Positions 17,150-25,990 of a stretch of DNA of 64,000 nt are shown here, one piece after another. Under the pieces are notes generated by a model that had not been told where the DNA came from, did no database searches, and was given only the letters and a program-made list of their open reading frames with translations. Location: NCBI RefSeq assembly GCF_030733265.1, contig NZ_JASHJI010000006.1:248001-312000 (forward strand), written 5' to 3'. Source of the DNA: Roseibium sp. MMSF_3412 (GTDB lineage Bacteria; Pseudomonadota; Alphaproteobacteria; Rhizobiales; Stappiaceae). The stretch's first letter is position 1. Every line of letters begins with the position of its first letter. The position numbers and the translations under genes are program-made.

Positions 17150-17349
17150 TCAATGTCATCTTGCCGCCGAAAGTTCCCAGAAGGCGGTGCCTTCCAACCG
17201 GCCGGTTTCGGATGTTGTCAATCCTCGGGCGCAGTCCCGGAAATCCGCATAACAAAGCCTACTGGTGGTGGCCGCCTCCCGCCCGCCGTTGATGGACTGC
17301 ATCCTCAGGATGCGCTGATCTTTCTCACGAACATCGACGGATTTTTTTC

Positions 17350-18468
17350 ATGACAACTGCACTTTTGCGCGGTGAAGACCGCGTGCTCAATGTCGTCTGG
17401 CCGAATGGCACCAGCGCCGACTTTCCCTTTTTGTGGCTGCGCGACAACTGCCCGAGCGGCTTTCACCCTGACACCCAGGAACGTCAGTTCGACCTGACCA
17501 GCATCTCTCCCGATCTCACGGCCAGCGACGTTGCCATGGACGACGGGAACATCGTCATCACCTGGGAAGGTGAAACGCATACCAGCTGTTTCGACCCGGA
17601 GTGGCTCTTCCATCACCGGCCGGGCATTGGTCTTAAAGACCCCGCACGAGTGGAGCCGACTCACTGGCACGGCGACTTCCCTCAGGAAGACCTGCCACGC
17701 GCCGATGCCCGTGCGCTCATGTCAGACGACACGGCCCTGCTCGACTTCCTGATCGAAACAAAAAAGACCGGCCTTGCCTTTGTCGACGGCATGTCCGGCG
17801 ACGTGGATGCCGGCATGGCCATGGCGCGGCGGATCGGGTTCTTGCGGGAAACGAATTTCGGAACAACGTTCGAGGTGATGTCCAAGCCGAACCCGAACAA
17901 TCTCGCCTACACGTCCCACGCCCTGCCGCTGCACACCGACCTTGCCAACCAGGAGCTGCCGCCAGGCTTCCAGTTTCTGCATTGCCTTGCCAATGAAGCG
18001 GAAGGCGGCGGCTCAACCTTCTGCGACGGCTTTGCGATTGCCGCCGATCTGCGTGCGGAGGACCCGGATGCATTCCGGCTTCTTTCGGAAACGCCGGTTC
18101 CGTTCCGTTTCCACGATCAGGACTATGACATCCGGCGCCATCACACGGTGATCGATCTGGACCCGTTCGGGAACATGCAGGAACTGCACTTCAACGCGCA
18201 TCTTGCCGGGATTTTCGATCTGCCGGTCTCGCTCATGGAGCCCTATTACCGCGCCTATCGGAAAGTCATGCAGATGACACGGTCAAACACCTACGTTCTG
18301 ACAACGCGTCTCAAGGGCGGGGAGATGGTGATCTTCGACAACCGTCGCGTGATGCACGGCCGCGCTGCCTTCAACCCCAACACAGGCTTCCGCCACCTGC
18401 GTGGCTGCTACGTGGACCGCGGCGAATTCGACAGCCGCATTCGTGTTCTCAGCAGAGACAAACGCTGA
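17350..18468 (+). CDS. Gamma-butyrobetaine dioxygenase-like Fe(II)/2-oxoglutarate oxygenase
   Basis: A 372-aa protein of the gamma-butyrobetaine hydroxylase family. The N-terminal domain (about 1-95, DUF971-like) has the family phrase FPFLWLRDNCPS and the cysteine-bearing zinc region. The C-terminal TauD-type double-stranded helix supplies the iron triad His195-x-Asp197 (LPLHTDL) and His336 (RRVMHGRAAF), with the 2-oxoglutarate arginine shortly after (GFRHLRG). Family members convert gamma-butyrobetaine to L-carnitine or attack trimethyllysine-like compounds. No carnitine genes lie next to it, so the substrate is inferred. The ATG at 17350 follows a T-rich stretch with no strong Shine-Dalgarno. 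Confidence 0.9.
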   Translation: MTTALLRGEDRVLNVVWPNGTSADFPFLWLRDNCPSGFHPDTQERQFDLTSISPDLTASDVAMDDGNIVITWEGETHTSCFDPEWLFHHRPGIGLKDPARVEPTHWHGDFPQEDLPRADARALMSDDTALLDFLIETKKTGLAFVDGMSGDVDAGMAMARRIGFLRETNFGTTFEVMSKPNPNNLAYTSHALPLHTDLANQELPPGFQFLHCLANEAEGGGSTFCDGFAIAADLRAEDPDAFRLLSETPVPFRFHDQDYDIRRHHTVIDLDPFGNMQELHFNAHLAGIFDLPVSLMEPYYRAYRKVMQMTRSNTYVLTTRLKGGEMVIFDNRRVMHGRAAFNPNTGFRHLRGCYVDRGEFDSRIRVLSRDKR

Positions 18469-18589
18469 GCGTGGCAACGCTATGCCCCGGATATCCTGCT
18501 GGAAATCCGGGGCAAGCATGACGTCGTTTCGGTTTGGGATGCGCGGGGCTTCTGTGCCTCGTCGTGCCGCACTCGGCTGCGGTTCAGCG

Positions 18590-18630
18590 AGTAGGCCCCG
18601 GATCTGCGCTACGCTTGTCCGGGGTGACAC
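18590..18630 (+). repeat. Left arm of a 41-bp inverted repeat flanking the GIY-YIG gene
   Basis: Begins AGTAGGCCCCGGATCTGC and ends TCCGGGGTGACAC. It is the reverse complement of 19013-19053 with only two mismatches, and the two arms enclose the GIY-YIG gene. Confidence 0.85.
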
Positions 18631-18669
18631 ATTTTGAACGACAAGGTATTCATATCTCAACCATGAGGT

Positions 18670-18957
18670 GTGCCTTTGCCTTACCACGTCTATATTCTTG
18701 CAAGCAGAATGAACGGAACCCTGTACGTCGGCGTAACCAACGATTTATCGCGCCGCGTTTACGAGCACAGGTCAGGCATCGCAAGCAGCTTTACGCGCAA
18801 AAATAGTGTTCACAGGCTAGTTTTTGCAGAGGGTTTTGACAACGTCGAAGAAGCGATTGCGATGGAAAAACGCTTGAAGAGATGGCGACGAAACTGGAAA
18901 ATCCAGTTGATAGAAAAAGGCAATCCTTACTGGCTGGATCTCTATAGAAATGACTAA
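18670..18957 (+). CDS. GIY-YIG nuclease-superfamily protein (YhbQ/COG2827 type)
   Basis: A 95-aa single-domain GIY-YIG protein. The two core strands are HVYIL (residues 6-10) and LYVGVT (18-23), followed by the conserved Arg pair (28-29), a His at 33 and Glu residues in the helix EEAIAMEKRLKRW. These small proteins are abundant in alphaproteobacteria and related to UvrC/homing endonuclease catalytic domains; their role is unclear. Translation probably starts at a GTG (18670), with TTG at 18676 as an alternative. The gene is enclosed by a 41-bp inverted repeat and its codon use looks more AT-rich than its neighbours, suggesting a mobile or transferred cassette. Confidence 0.85.
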   Translation: MPLPYHVYILASRMNGTLYVGVTNDLSRRVYEHRSGIASSFTRKNSVHRLVFAEGFDNVEEAIAMEKRLKRWRRNWKIQLIEKGNPYWLDLYRND

Positions 18958-19012
18958 GACATTGGGCGAAAAGGGCTTTTTGCTTTTTGAACGAATGCGG
19001 CTTGATAAACCG

Positions 19013-19053
19013 GTGTCACCCCGGACAAGCAGAGCGCAGATCCGGGGCCTACT
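19013..19053 (-). repeat. Right arm of the 41-bp inverted repeat flanking the GIY-YIG gene
   Basis: Begins GTGTCACCCCGGACAAGC and ends in GGGGCCTACT. It pairs with the copy at 18590-18630 in inverted orientation. Confidence 0.85.
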
Positions 19054-19119
19054 CGCCTTTTTGCTTGCGCCGGGCAAATGACGGTGCACCGAAGCCAGCC
19101 TGCGGGCATATGCAAAACA

Positions 19120-19818
19120 TCACGCAAAGATGAGCGATTTTTCCGTGTCGGAGAGCACCTTCCAGTTGCCTTCGTCCACGCCGTCCAGCCCGAGAGAACC
19201 GACCCTGCTGCGCCGGAGCGCAGTGACATGGTTGCCGGTGGCGGCGAACATGCGGCGGACCTGGTGATAGCGGCCCTCATGCAGGGTGAGACGTCCGTTG
19301 GTTTCGTCGATGACGTCCAGTTCAGCCGGTTTCAGGGGCTTTTCCTCGCTTTCCAGCATCATTTCCCCGGATGCGAACAGGTCAGCTTCGGTCCCGTTCA
19401 TCGGCCGGTCCAGCGTGACGTCGTAGACTTTCGGCACCTCGGATTTCGGCGAAATCACCTTGTGCAGAAATGTCCCGTCATCGGTGAAAAGCAAAAGGCC
19501 GGACGTTTCCTTGTCGAGACGCCCGATCGTTGAAAGCGCCGGTTTGCGCACACGAAACCTGTCGGGAAGCAGATCGTAGACAAGACGCCCCTGATCCTTG
19601 GCCGAACAGGTGTAACCGACCGGCTTGTTCATGAGGATCACGACGCCCTGGGCCGGGTCGAGAGGCTCATCATCGAACAGAATGTCGTCATGGGCAGCCT
19701 TGCTGTCCGCCTTGAGGCGATTGCCGGCCGTGTCCGTGACCCAGCCGTTTCGGATCGCAAGCTGCATTTCCTTGCGGCTGCCATAGCCGAGATTGGCGAG
19801 AAGCTTCACCAGCCGCAT
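19120..19818 (-). CDS. rRNA pseudouridine synthase, RsuA/RluB/E/F family
   Basis: A 232-aa protein with an N-terminal S4 RNA-binding domain (MRLVKLLANLGYGSRKEMQLAI, residues 1-50) and a pseudouridine synthase domain. The latter holds the catalytic Asp in GRLDKETSGLLLFTDDG and the later motif HEGRYHQVRRMFAA. Length and domain order match RsuA, which modifies 16S U516 in E. coli; a 23S-specific relative cannot be ruled out. The ATG at 19818 is one base after the stop of the RsmC-like gene, so the two rRNA modification genes form an operon. Upstream in-frame codons lie inside that gene. Confidence 0.9.
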   Translation of the reverse strand: MRLVKLLANLGYGSRKEMQLAIRNGWVTDTAGNRLKADSKAAHDDILFDDEPLDPAQGVVILMNKPVGYTCSAKDQGRLVYDLLPDRFRVRKPALSTIGRLDKETSGLLLFTDDGTFLHKVISPKSEVPKVYDVTLDRPMNGTEADLFASGEMMLESEEKPLKPAELDVIDETNGRLTLHEGRYHQVRRMFAATGNHVTALRRSRVGSLGLDGVDEGNWKVLSDTEKSLIFA

Positions 19819-19819
19819 G

Positions 19820-20863
19820 TCACCGACCTCCCTTTGCCTTGACGGCCCTGATGACCTTGTAGCCGCCCTCATCCGCCAGCTGGATGACGTCCGCGAAGAC
19901 CGAGGAGAGTGTCTTTTCGTATGGCAAATGACGGTTTGCGACCAAATAGAATTCGCCGCCGGGACGAAGCCCTGCAGCAGCGACCCTGATAAAGCCCTGA
20001 CCGACATCGATGCGGTCGGCCTTGCCTGTCTGGTGAAACGGCGGATTGGAGACAATGAAATCGTAGGGTCCATCGATGCCCTGCGTGACATCGCACCAGA
20101 CACCGTTCATCGCTCTCTTGCCCTTGAATGCCGACAGATTTTCTTCCGCGAGATCGAGCGCCCGCTTTTCGGCTTCGTAAAGATCCATCGCGGCCACCTT
20201 GGGAGCCTTTTCAAGGACCGTTCTGGCCAGGTAGCCGAAACCGGCACCAAGGTCGGCACCGCGTCCCTTGAGCGTGTCGGGAATCAACCCGGACAGCAGT
20301 TTCGACGCCGGATCGATGCGGTCCCAGGCAAAAAGGCCAGGCCTGCTGAGATAAGCCCCGTCCAGAACCTGTCTTGGCGCATCGAGCGCACGCCATTCCT
20401 CCAGCAGGGACTGATCGACCGCGTCTTCGCGCACCTGACCCCAGACGGCCCGGCACTTGTTCTTGGTAACCTTGTCGACACCGCCCAGAAGGTCCGACAG
20501 GTCCTTCTCGACCGTTTTCGCGCCTTCCGTGTTGGGTGCGCAGGCAACGACAATTCCGCCTTCTTTTGCGCTGGCAACGGCCTCGGCAAGTTGCGCACGC
20601 GCCTCCTGTCTCTGCCGTGTGGGCAGAACGAGGACGGCGTCATGGTGTCCATCCGGCGCTTCGGCGGCAACCTTGAAACCGGACCTTTCCAGTGCGTCCC
20701 GGTCCGGCGCGAAGCTTTGCACGCATGTCAGATCCATGCCTGCGAGCGCTTCCAAGGCACGGCCTGCCCGCGCCCGCAGGAACAGGACGCGCGCTCCCTG
20801 ATCGATGTCGACACCCCCCGTCTCCAGGGGCAGCATCAGCGTGTCTAACGCGGGATCGGACAT
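19820..20863 (-). CDS. rsmC: 16S rRNA guanine-N2 methyltransferase, RsmC/RlmG-like
   Basis: A 347-aa protein in two halves, as in RsmC: an N-terminal non-catalytic methyltransferase-like domain (about 1-160) and a C-terminal Rossmann MTS domain. The SAM motif is ADLGAGFGYLA near residue 200 and the catalytic motif is NPPFH near 272. RsmC makes m2G1207 in 16S rRNA. RlmG acts on 23S and looks similar, so the precise target is inferred. It precedes the RsuA-type gene by one base, a coherent ribosome-modification operon. Confidence 0.87.
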   Translation of the reverse strand: MSDPALDTLMLPLETGGVDIDQGARVLFLRARAGRALEALAGMDLTCVQSFAPDRDALERSGFKVAAEAPDGHHDAVLVLPTRQRQEARAQLAEAVASAKEGGIVVACAPNTEGAKTVEKDLSDLLGGVDKVTKNKCRAVWGQVREDAVDQSLLEEWRALDAPRQVLDGAYLSRPGLFAWDRIDPASKLLSGLIPDTLKGRGADLGAGFGYLARTVLEKAPKVAAMDLYEAEKRALDLAEENLSAFKGKRAMNGVWCDVTQGIDGPYDFIVSNPPFHQTGKADRIDVGQGFIRVAAAGLRPGGEFYLVANRHLPYEKTLSSVFADVIQLADEGGYKVIRAVKAKGGR

Positions 20864-20923
20864 GACGGACTTTCAGAGCTGTTTCGGACCAATGCTGGCT
20901 CTTACAACCAGCTTTGCCTGCCG

Positions 20924-21502
20924 TCAAAAACTACTGTCGGATTTGAAGGCCTTGCCATCGACCAGCAGGTTCAGCGGCAGGGAGCGGCCATCCCCGGCAA
21001 TCGCCACTTCCAGCAGGACCCGGCTTGTGTCGAGCCGCTCAATCTCGCGGCCTTCGCCTTCCGGCAGAAAAAACGCGTCGATGCCGTAGTCGATCCAGAC
21101 TGTCTCGGCGGAACTGGATCTGACAGTGCCGGCGATCACCAGCTTGCCTGATTGCGGCTGGTCCAGCGAGACGGAGACCGGGCGCACGGGCTCCTCACCA
21201 TTCCGTTCAAGTTCAAGAAAGACCGCTTGCCCCGCCTTGAGGTTTTCAGCACCTTCCAAAGCCCTCGGAATCCGTCCGATTGCCAGGTTGATGATGACAT
21301 AGTCCCCTCTGAGGAGATCTCTCGGATCGACGGGAACCAGTTCCAGGGAAACGACGGTTCCCGTCATTTGCACCTGAAGCCTGTCCACCAGCGGAATGGA
21401 GATCAGGGCTAGCTGGAAAAGCGCCAGGAGGCCCCACTTCAGATAGGTGATCGGCTTGTTTGGTTGCCTTGCCGCGCCTGTCTCGACCGAAACGTCACTC
21501 AT
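20924..21502 (-). CDS. GDYXXLXY-domain membrane-anchored protein
   Basis: A 192-aa protein with one N-terminal membrane segment (about 23-41, YLKWGLLALFQLALISIPLV). The periplasmic part contains GDYVIINLAIG, a form of the GDYXXLXY motif, preceded by VPVDPRDLLRG. This family nearly always accompanies a DUF2157/DUF4401 polytopic protein, and the pair is found here with an ATGA overlap. Function is unknown; the duo is often assumed to be a membrane complex. The start at 21502 was chosen for that overlap. Confidence 0.85.
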   Translation of the reverse strand: MSDVSVETGAARQPNKPITYLKWGLLALFQLALISIPLVDRLQVQMTGTVVSLELVPVDPRDLLRGDYVIINLAIGRIPRALEGAENLKAGQAVFLELERNGEEPVRPVSVSLDQPQSGKLVIAGTVRSSSAETVWIDYGIDAFFLPEGEGREIERLDTSRVLLEVAIAGDGRSLPLNLLVDGKAFKSDSSF

Positions 21503-22860
21503 GACACGGCCTCCTTTTCGCCGGTCCTGACAGAAGGAGCCGGCCTGCCGGATCTGAAGATACGCGCAAGCCACAAAGCGACGCCAAGCAGGAGCACGCC
21601 AGCGACGAGGAAAAAGACGGATTGTCCGAGGAGCGTTCCGATCGTCACCTGCAGGAGCCAGAGCGCAACCGCGGTCAGGCCGATATAGGAACACAGCATC
21701 CAGTAGCGATTGTTGAACCATGTTGCGAGTGAACACAGTCCAACCAGCGCCGCCATGGATGCGGCCGCCAGAACAAGCGTACTGGACGTGAAGACCGGCA
21801 TCATGACGGCGACAAAGGCCAAACCGGTCGCACCGAACAACGCCTGTGCCTTGGCGGTCTTGTAGGACAGCAAAAGCCCGGCGCCGAGAAGAACACAGGC
21901 AACGGCAAGGGGAGCAAGGGCCGGCACCGTCCAGAGAGCGGCGGCGTCGATATCAGACGCGATTTCGGGCACAACGATAAGCGCGGTGACCACAAGACCG
22001 TTGAGCACCAGAAACCCGGCATCCTGCAGGGAACGGCTCATCAGCCAGCGCCCGTGCGAGCGGGCCGGCAAGCTGCTGTTCCATTTCACGCAAAGATCGG
22101 CGATCGGATCGATCAGCACCATGATCACCGCCAGTCCGCCTGCCCCCGCAAGCGACATGGCTAGAACAAAACCGTCATCTGCTGAGTGGAGATCGGCAAT
22201 CTCGCCCAGCCATCTGCCGAATGTCATCCAGAGCAGCGCGATGGCGAGCCAGCGCGACAACCGTGCAGGTGCCACGATGGCATGCGCAAAAACTGCGATC
22301 AGAATCGCAACACCAACCAGGTCCTGCCAGGCTGTCGCTTCCCCAAGATCCGCGCGGCTGACCTGCCAGGTGAGCGCGGCAATTGCTGCGACGGTCAACG
22401 ATGCCCTGGAGCCGGTGAGCCAGGCAGCGGCCAGACCGCCCATACAGACCAGAAATGCACCGCCCGCCCAGTCTTCCGGCAAATGAAAAATCTGACCGAC
22501 CAGCGCCATGCCGCCGACAAAAACGAGGGTCGCAAAGCCGGTGAGAAGATCCGCAATACCCTTTCGGCCACTTGCTGCGGCGCGTGCCGCAAGCAGGTGA
22601 CTGACAACGAGAAGGGCCGCGATCCCGACAAGCTTTGCGATTTTGGGAATGGCGGCCCAGTTGGCGGCGATGAACGCGAACAAGGCCAGGGCAACGCAGA
22701 TCATGCCTATTCCGGCGAGCGCCATCGGCAGGCGCGAGCGTCCGTCCTCCTGTTCCTGTTCGCGCAGGATCGACGCCGCGCCCGATGAGCTGACCCACCC
22801 CTTGGCGACCCAGTCTTCCAGGTCCTCTTTCAGTCTCTTCCTGTACGCCCAGTCGAACAT
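21499..22860 (-). CDS. DUF2157-domain polytopic membrane protein
   Basis: A 453-aa protein. The soluble N-terminus (about 1-45) includes the DUF2157 segment LEDWVAKGWVSSSGAASILREQ, and about a dozen predicted membrane helices follow. No catalytic motif is visible. It forms a transcriptional unit with the GDYXXLXY protein. The ATG at 22860 gives the typical short cytosolic N-terminus; 33 further codons upstream carry no conserved sequence. The biochemical role of the family is unknown. Confidence 0.83.
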   Translation of the reverse strand: MFDWAYRKRLKEDLEDWVAKGWVSSSGAASILREQEQEDGRSRLPMALAGIGMICVALALFAFIAANWAAIPKIAKLVGIAALLVVSHLLAARAAASGRKGIADLLTGFATLVFVGGMALVGQIFHLPEDWAGGAFLVCMGGLAAAWLTGSRASLTVAAIAALTWQVSRADLGEATAWQDLVGVAILIAVFAHAIVAPARLSRWLAIALLWMTFGRWLGEIADLHSADDGFVLAMSLAGAGGLAVIMVLIDPIADLCVKWNSSLPARSHGRWLMSRSLQDAGFLVLNGLVVTALIVVPEIASDIDAAALWTVPALAPLAVACVLLGAGLLLSYKTAKAQALFGATGLAFVAVMMPVFTSSTLVLAAASMAALVGLCSLATWFNNRYWMLCSYIGLTAVALWLLQVTIGTLLGQSVFFLVAGVLLLGVALWLARIFRSGRPAPSVRTGEKEAVS

Positions 22861-23244
22861 AGGTTTGTGCCGAAATGTTTCTTGTTGTTCAGGTGATCGC
22901 TGCAGTGATAGCAGACCTTGCAGGTTCAATAAGGCCAAACTCGGCGGAGAATTCGGCATAAAGGGAAGAAAATGTTGCGGTGTCTGGCTGCAAACAGGTT
23001 TTTCCTGCTGGATCCCTTCCCCTTCGAAAGCTGAATACAGTCGCCTGACAGGGTCGATTTTCCAGCAGAAAGGTCAACTGTTTCCCGCTTTTTCAATCCA
23101 TCAATGGATGGGCTTTCTCCGTTGTCCTCATGGCAAATTGCAACACGCGATTGACTAGATTGAAGGCAGACAAATATCGTGCTTGATTTTTGTGCACGCA
23201 GCTTTCACACTTCGCCGGAAAAATTGAAAACACAGGGGAACAAT
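22861..23244. other. 384-bp divergent intergenic region
   Basis: Separates the DUF2157 gene from the NMT1-type importer. I looked for a TPP riboswitch ahead of the importer and saw none. ATTGACTAGATTGA at 23150-23163 is identical to 1776-1789 before the dipeptidase gene. No gene is supported here. Confidence 0.4.
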
Positions 23245-24255
23245 ATGCGTCTTTTGAAAAGCGCCGCGCTTGCATTGATGATCAGTGGAGGCAGCGCGTA
23301 TGCCGAGACCGATATCAAATTCACACTGGACTGGAAGTTCGAAGGCCCGTCGGCACCTTTCTTCATTGCTCTCGACAAGGGCTACTTCAAGGATGAAGGG
23401 CTGAACGTGACCATCGACAGCGGCGCTGGATCGCGCGAATCGCTGCCGCGCGTCGCGACCGGAACCTATGATATGGGATTCGGTGACATCAATGCCCTCA
23501 TCAAGCTGATGGACGAACAGCCGGACCTCAAGGTCAAGGCCGTCATGATGGCCTACGAAACGCCGCCCTTCGCCGTGATCGGGCGCAAAAGCCAGGGCGT
23601 GACGGAAGATCCCAAGTCGCTTGAAGGCAAGACCCTTGGCGCACCGCCGCCTGATGCTGCCTTCGGACAATGGCCAGCCTTTGTCGATGTCGCCGGCCTC
23701 GATACCAGCGGCATCACGATCGAGAATGTCGGTTTCCCGGTTCGCGAGCCCATGCTGGCCCAGGGTCAGGTGGACGCGATTTTCGGTTTCTCCTTCTCCT
23801 CCGTCCTGAACCTGAAGGCACAGGGCGTTCCGGAAGACGACATTTCGCTGATCCTGATGGGTGAGAACGGTCTCGACCTTTACGGCAACGTTGTCATTGC
23901 CAACACCGACTTCGCCGCCGAAAACCCGGATGCCGTCAAGGGCTTCGTCAAGGCCCTGACCAAGGGCTATCTCGACGCGATCGCAGATCCGGCCGCCGCC
24001 ATTCCCTATGTCATGAAGCGCAATGAAGTGCTTGATGAAGCCGTCGAAGTGGACCGTCTGACCATGGCCGTGGAAGGCTCCATCGCAACGCCTGCCGTGA
24101 AGGAAAACGGCTTTGGCGGTGCCGACATGGAGAAACTGGCGAAATCCATGGAATATCTCCAGACTTCCATGGGCGTGAGCGACACACCGCCGGCCCCGGA
24201 AAAGGTGTTCGACAGCAGCTATCTTCCTCCCAAGGAAGACCGGATGGTCAAGTAA
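23245..24255 (+). CDS. ABC transporter substrate-binding protein, NMT1/THI5-like (SsuA/ThiY type)
   Basis: A 336-aa periplasmic protein with a signal peptide (residues 1-20, ending SAYA). The mature start is characteristic: IKFTLDWKFEGPSAPFFIALDKGYFKDEGLNV is the family opening, where Trp/Phe and the acidic residues line the ligand pocket. Related proteins bind pyrimidines (ThiY), sulfonates or taurine, or nitriles. The pattern resembles riboflavin/pyrimidine precursor binders more than SsuA, but the ligand cannot be decided from sequence. ABC ATPase and permease genes follow directly. Confidence 0.9.
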   Translation: MRLLKSAALALMISGGSAYAETDIKFTLDWKFEGPSAPFFIALDKGYFKDEGLNVTIDSGAGSRESLPRVATGTYDMGFGDINALIKLMDEQPDLKVKAVMMAYETPPFAVIGRKSQGVTEDPKSLEGKTLGAPPPDAAFGQWPAFVDVAGLDTSGITIENVGFPVREPMLAQGQVDAIFGFSFSSVLNLKAQGVPEDDISLILMGENGLDLYGNVVIANTDFAAENPDAVKGFVKALTKGYLDAIADPAAAIPYVMKRNEVLDEAVEVDRLTMAVEGSIATPAVKENGFGGADMEKLAKSMEYLQTSMGVSDTPPAPEKVFDSSYLPPKEDRMVK

Positions 24256-24330
24256 TCCTTCCGCTTCACCCTTGATCAATTGCTCCTGCGGCCTGCGAAT
24301 GGCCGCGGGAGCCCTGTTTCGGACCAGACC

Positions 24331-25122
24331 TTGACCGGATTTGTAGACCTTAGAAACGTACGTCTGTCTTACGGACAGGCAGACGATGCGACCCTTGCCC
24401 TCGACGGACTGGACATGAGTATCCAGGAAGGCGAGTTCGCAGCCGTCGTCGGCCCCTCGGGCTGCGGAAAATCAACGCTGATGAAGCTCGCGACCGGGCT
24501 GATCAACCCGCAGGAGGGAACCGTAGAGGTTGCCCACCAGGAAGTTTCGGGACCTGTCTCCATTGCGGGTATGGCGTTTCAGAACCCGTCGATGCTGCCG
24601 TGGCGCAGTACGCTGTCCAACGTGATGCTGCCGCTGGAAATCGTCCAGCCACACCGCGCCAACCTCCGGCGCGAAAAGGCCGCCTATACGCAAAAGGCGG
24701 AAGAATTGCTCAAGCTCGTCGGCCTCGGCGGTTTCGGGGAGAAGTATCCCTGGCAACTCTCAGGCGGCATGCAGCAGCGTGCGAACCTGTGCCGGGCACT
24801 CATTCATGACCCGGCGCTGTTGATGCTCGACGAGCCTTTTGGTGCGCTGGACGCCTTCACACGCGAGGAACTGTGGCAGGTCATGCGCGACCTTCATGCG
24901 GAAAAGAGCTTCACGGTCATCCTGGTGACCCATGACCTTCGGGAGGCCGTCTATCTTGCAGATACCGTTTTCGTCATGAGCGCGCGTCCTGGCAAAATCA
25001 TCGAACGGCGGGAAGTCTCTTTCCCCCGCCCCAGATCCATCGACCTGATCTACGAGGCCGAGTTCAACGACATTGTTCATGACCTCAGGGCCCTGATCGC
25101 GGAAGCGAGGGTGGCGGCATGA
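24331..25122 (+). CDS. ABC transporter ATP-binding protein, SsuB/TauB/ThiZ type
   Basis: A ~263-aa ATPase with Walker A GPSGCGKST, Q-loop GMAFQNPSMLPW, signature LSGGMQQRA, Walker B LLMLDEPFGALD and H-loop VTHD. The LPW after the Q-loop and the C-terminal RPRSIDL segment are standard for nitrate/sulfonate/taurine-class importers. No ATG lies in frame near the domain start. A TTG at 24331 is used here; a second TTG at 24280 would add 17 residues of unremarkable sequence. Neither has a strong Shine-Dalgarno. It overlaps the permease gene by ATGA. Confidence 0.92.
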   Translation: MTGFVDLRNVRLSYGQADDATLALDGLDMSIQEGEFAAVVGPSGCGKSTLMKLATGLINPQEGTVEVAHQEVSGPVSIAGMAFQNPSMLPWRSTLSNVMLPLEIVQPHRANLRREKAAYTQKAEELLKLVGLGGFGEKYPWQLSGGMQQRANLCRALIHDPALLMLDEPFGALDAFTREELWQVMRDLHAEKSFTVILVTHDLREAVYLADTVFVMSARPGKIIERREVSFPRPRSIDLIYEAEFNDIVHDLRALIAEARVAA

Positions 25123-25883
25123 CAACGTCCCGCTGGATCACTCTCGCCCCGTGGCTCTGGACCATCGGCCTGTTCCTGATCTGGGAACTGGCCGTCAAGA
25201 TTTTCGATCTCCCGGTCTTCATCCTGCCCGCCCCGACGGATATCTGGGCCGCGATCGTCAAATACTGGTCGCCGATCTGGAAGAACTCGGTGCAGACGCT
25301 GTTCACGACCGTCGCCGGCTTTCTGCTTGCCGTCGTCGGCGGACTGGCGCTCGGCCTTGCCATCGGCTGGAGCCGGGCGATCTATGCCGGTCTTTATCCG
25401 CTGATGATCGGCTTCAACTCTATACCGAAGGTCGCGGTTGTTCCGATCCTGGTAATCTGGTTTGGCATCGGAACCATCCCTGCCGTGCTGACAGCGTTCC
25501 TGATTGCATTCTTCCCGATCGTGGTGAACGTCGCCACGGGGCTTGCGACCATCGAACCCGAAATGGAAGACGTCTTGCGTGCGCTGGGCGCGAAGAAGCT
25601 GGATATCATGCTGAAAGTCGGCATCCCCCGGTCGATGCCCTACTTCTTCGGCTCCCTGAAGGTTGCCATTACGCTCGCCTTTGTCGGCTCGGTGATTTCG
25701 GAAACGGTGGCGGCCAATTCCGGCATCGGCCACATGATGCTCGCGGCACAATCGCAGTTCAACGTTCCGCTCGTCTGGGCGGGACTGGTCGCCCTCGCGG
25801 TGCTCGGCATTGTGATGTACGCCATCATGGCCTGGCTGGAGATCCGGATGACGGGCTGGGCGCACCGCAGCAGCCGGTCTTAG
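25119..25883 (+). CDS. ABC transporter permease, SsuC/TauC type
   Basis: A 254-aa inner-membrane permease with six predicted helices. The coupling loop is ALGAKKLDIMLKVGIPRSMPYFFGSLKVAI at about residues 148-177, the EAA motif of BPD_transp_1 proteins. LPAPTDIWAA near residue 33 is a family hallmark. Its start overlaps the ATPase stop, so it is co-translated. With the preceding two genes it makes a complete three-component importer. Confidence 0.93.
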   Translation: MTTSRWITLAPWLWTIGLFLIWELAVKIFDLPVFILPAPTDIWAAIVKYWSPIWKNSVQTLFTTVAGFLLAVVGGLALGLAIGWSRAIYAGLYPLMIGFNSIPKVAVVPILVIWFGIGTIPAVLTAFLIAFFPIVVNVATGLATIEPEMEDVLRALGAKKLDIMLKVGIPRSMPYFFGSLKVAITLAFVGSVISETVAANSGIGHMMLAAQSQFNVPLVWAGLVALAVLGIVMYAIMAWLEIRMTGWAHRSSRS

Positions 25884-25952
25884 GCAACCACCTGACACGA
25901 CCAGCGTTTTTGCGATTGCCGCGCAGCGGAAGTCATTGTTTGAGAAAAACCA

Positions 25953-25984
25953 GGGGCGTCCGGGTGATCCGGACGCCCCTTCTA
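25953..25984. terminator. Bidirectional rho-independent terminator
   Basis: A perfect 11-bp stem (GGGGCGTCCGG/CCGGACGCCCC) with a 5-base loop lies between two convergent units. It is followed by TTCTATT on + and by TGGTTTTTCTC on -, so it can serve the permease gene and the DUF3141 gene. Confidence 0.8.
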
Positions 25985-25990
25985 TTATCC

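Noticed and set aside
22861..23244. TPP riboswitch before the NMT1/THI5-like importer
   Set aside because: The characteristic CUGAGA and ACCUGAUC blocks are not present in the leader, so thiamine precursor uptake cannot be argued from it.
23155..24279. 374-aa frame on - over the NMT1-type binding protein
   Set aside because: Antisense artefact of the binding-protein gene, which has a signal peptide and full family pattern.
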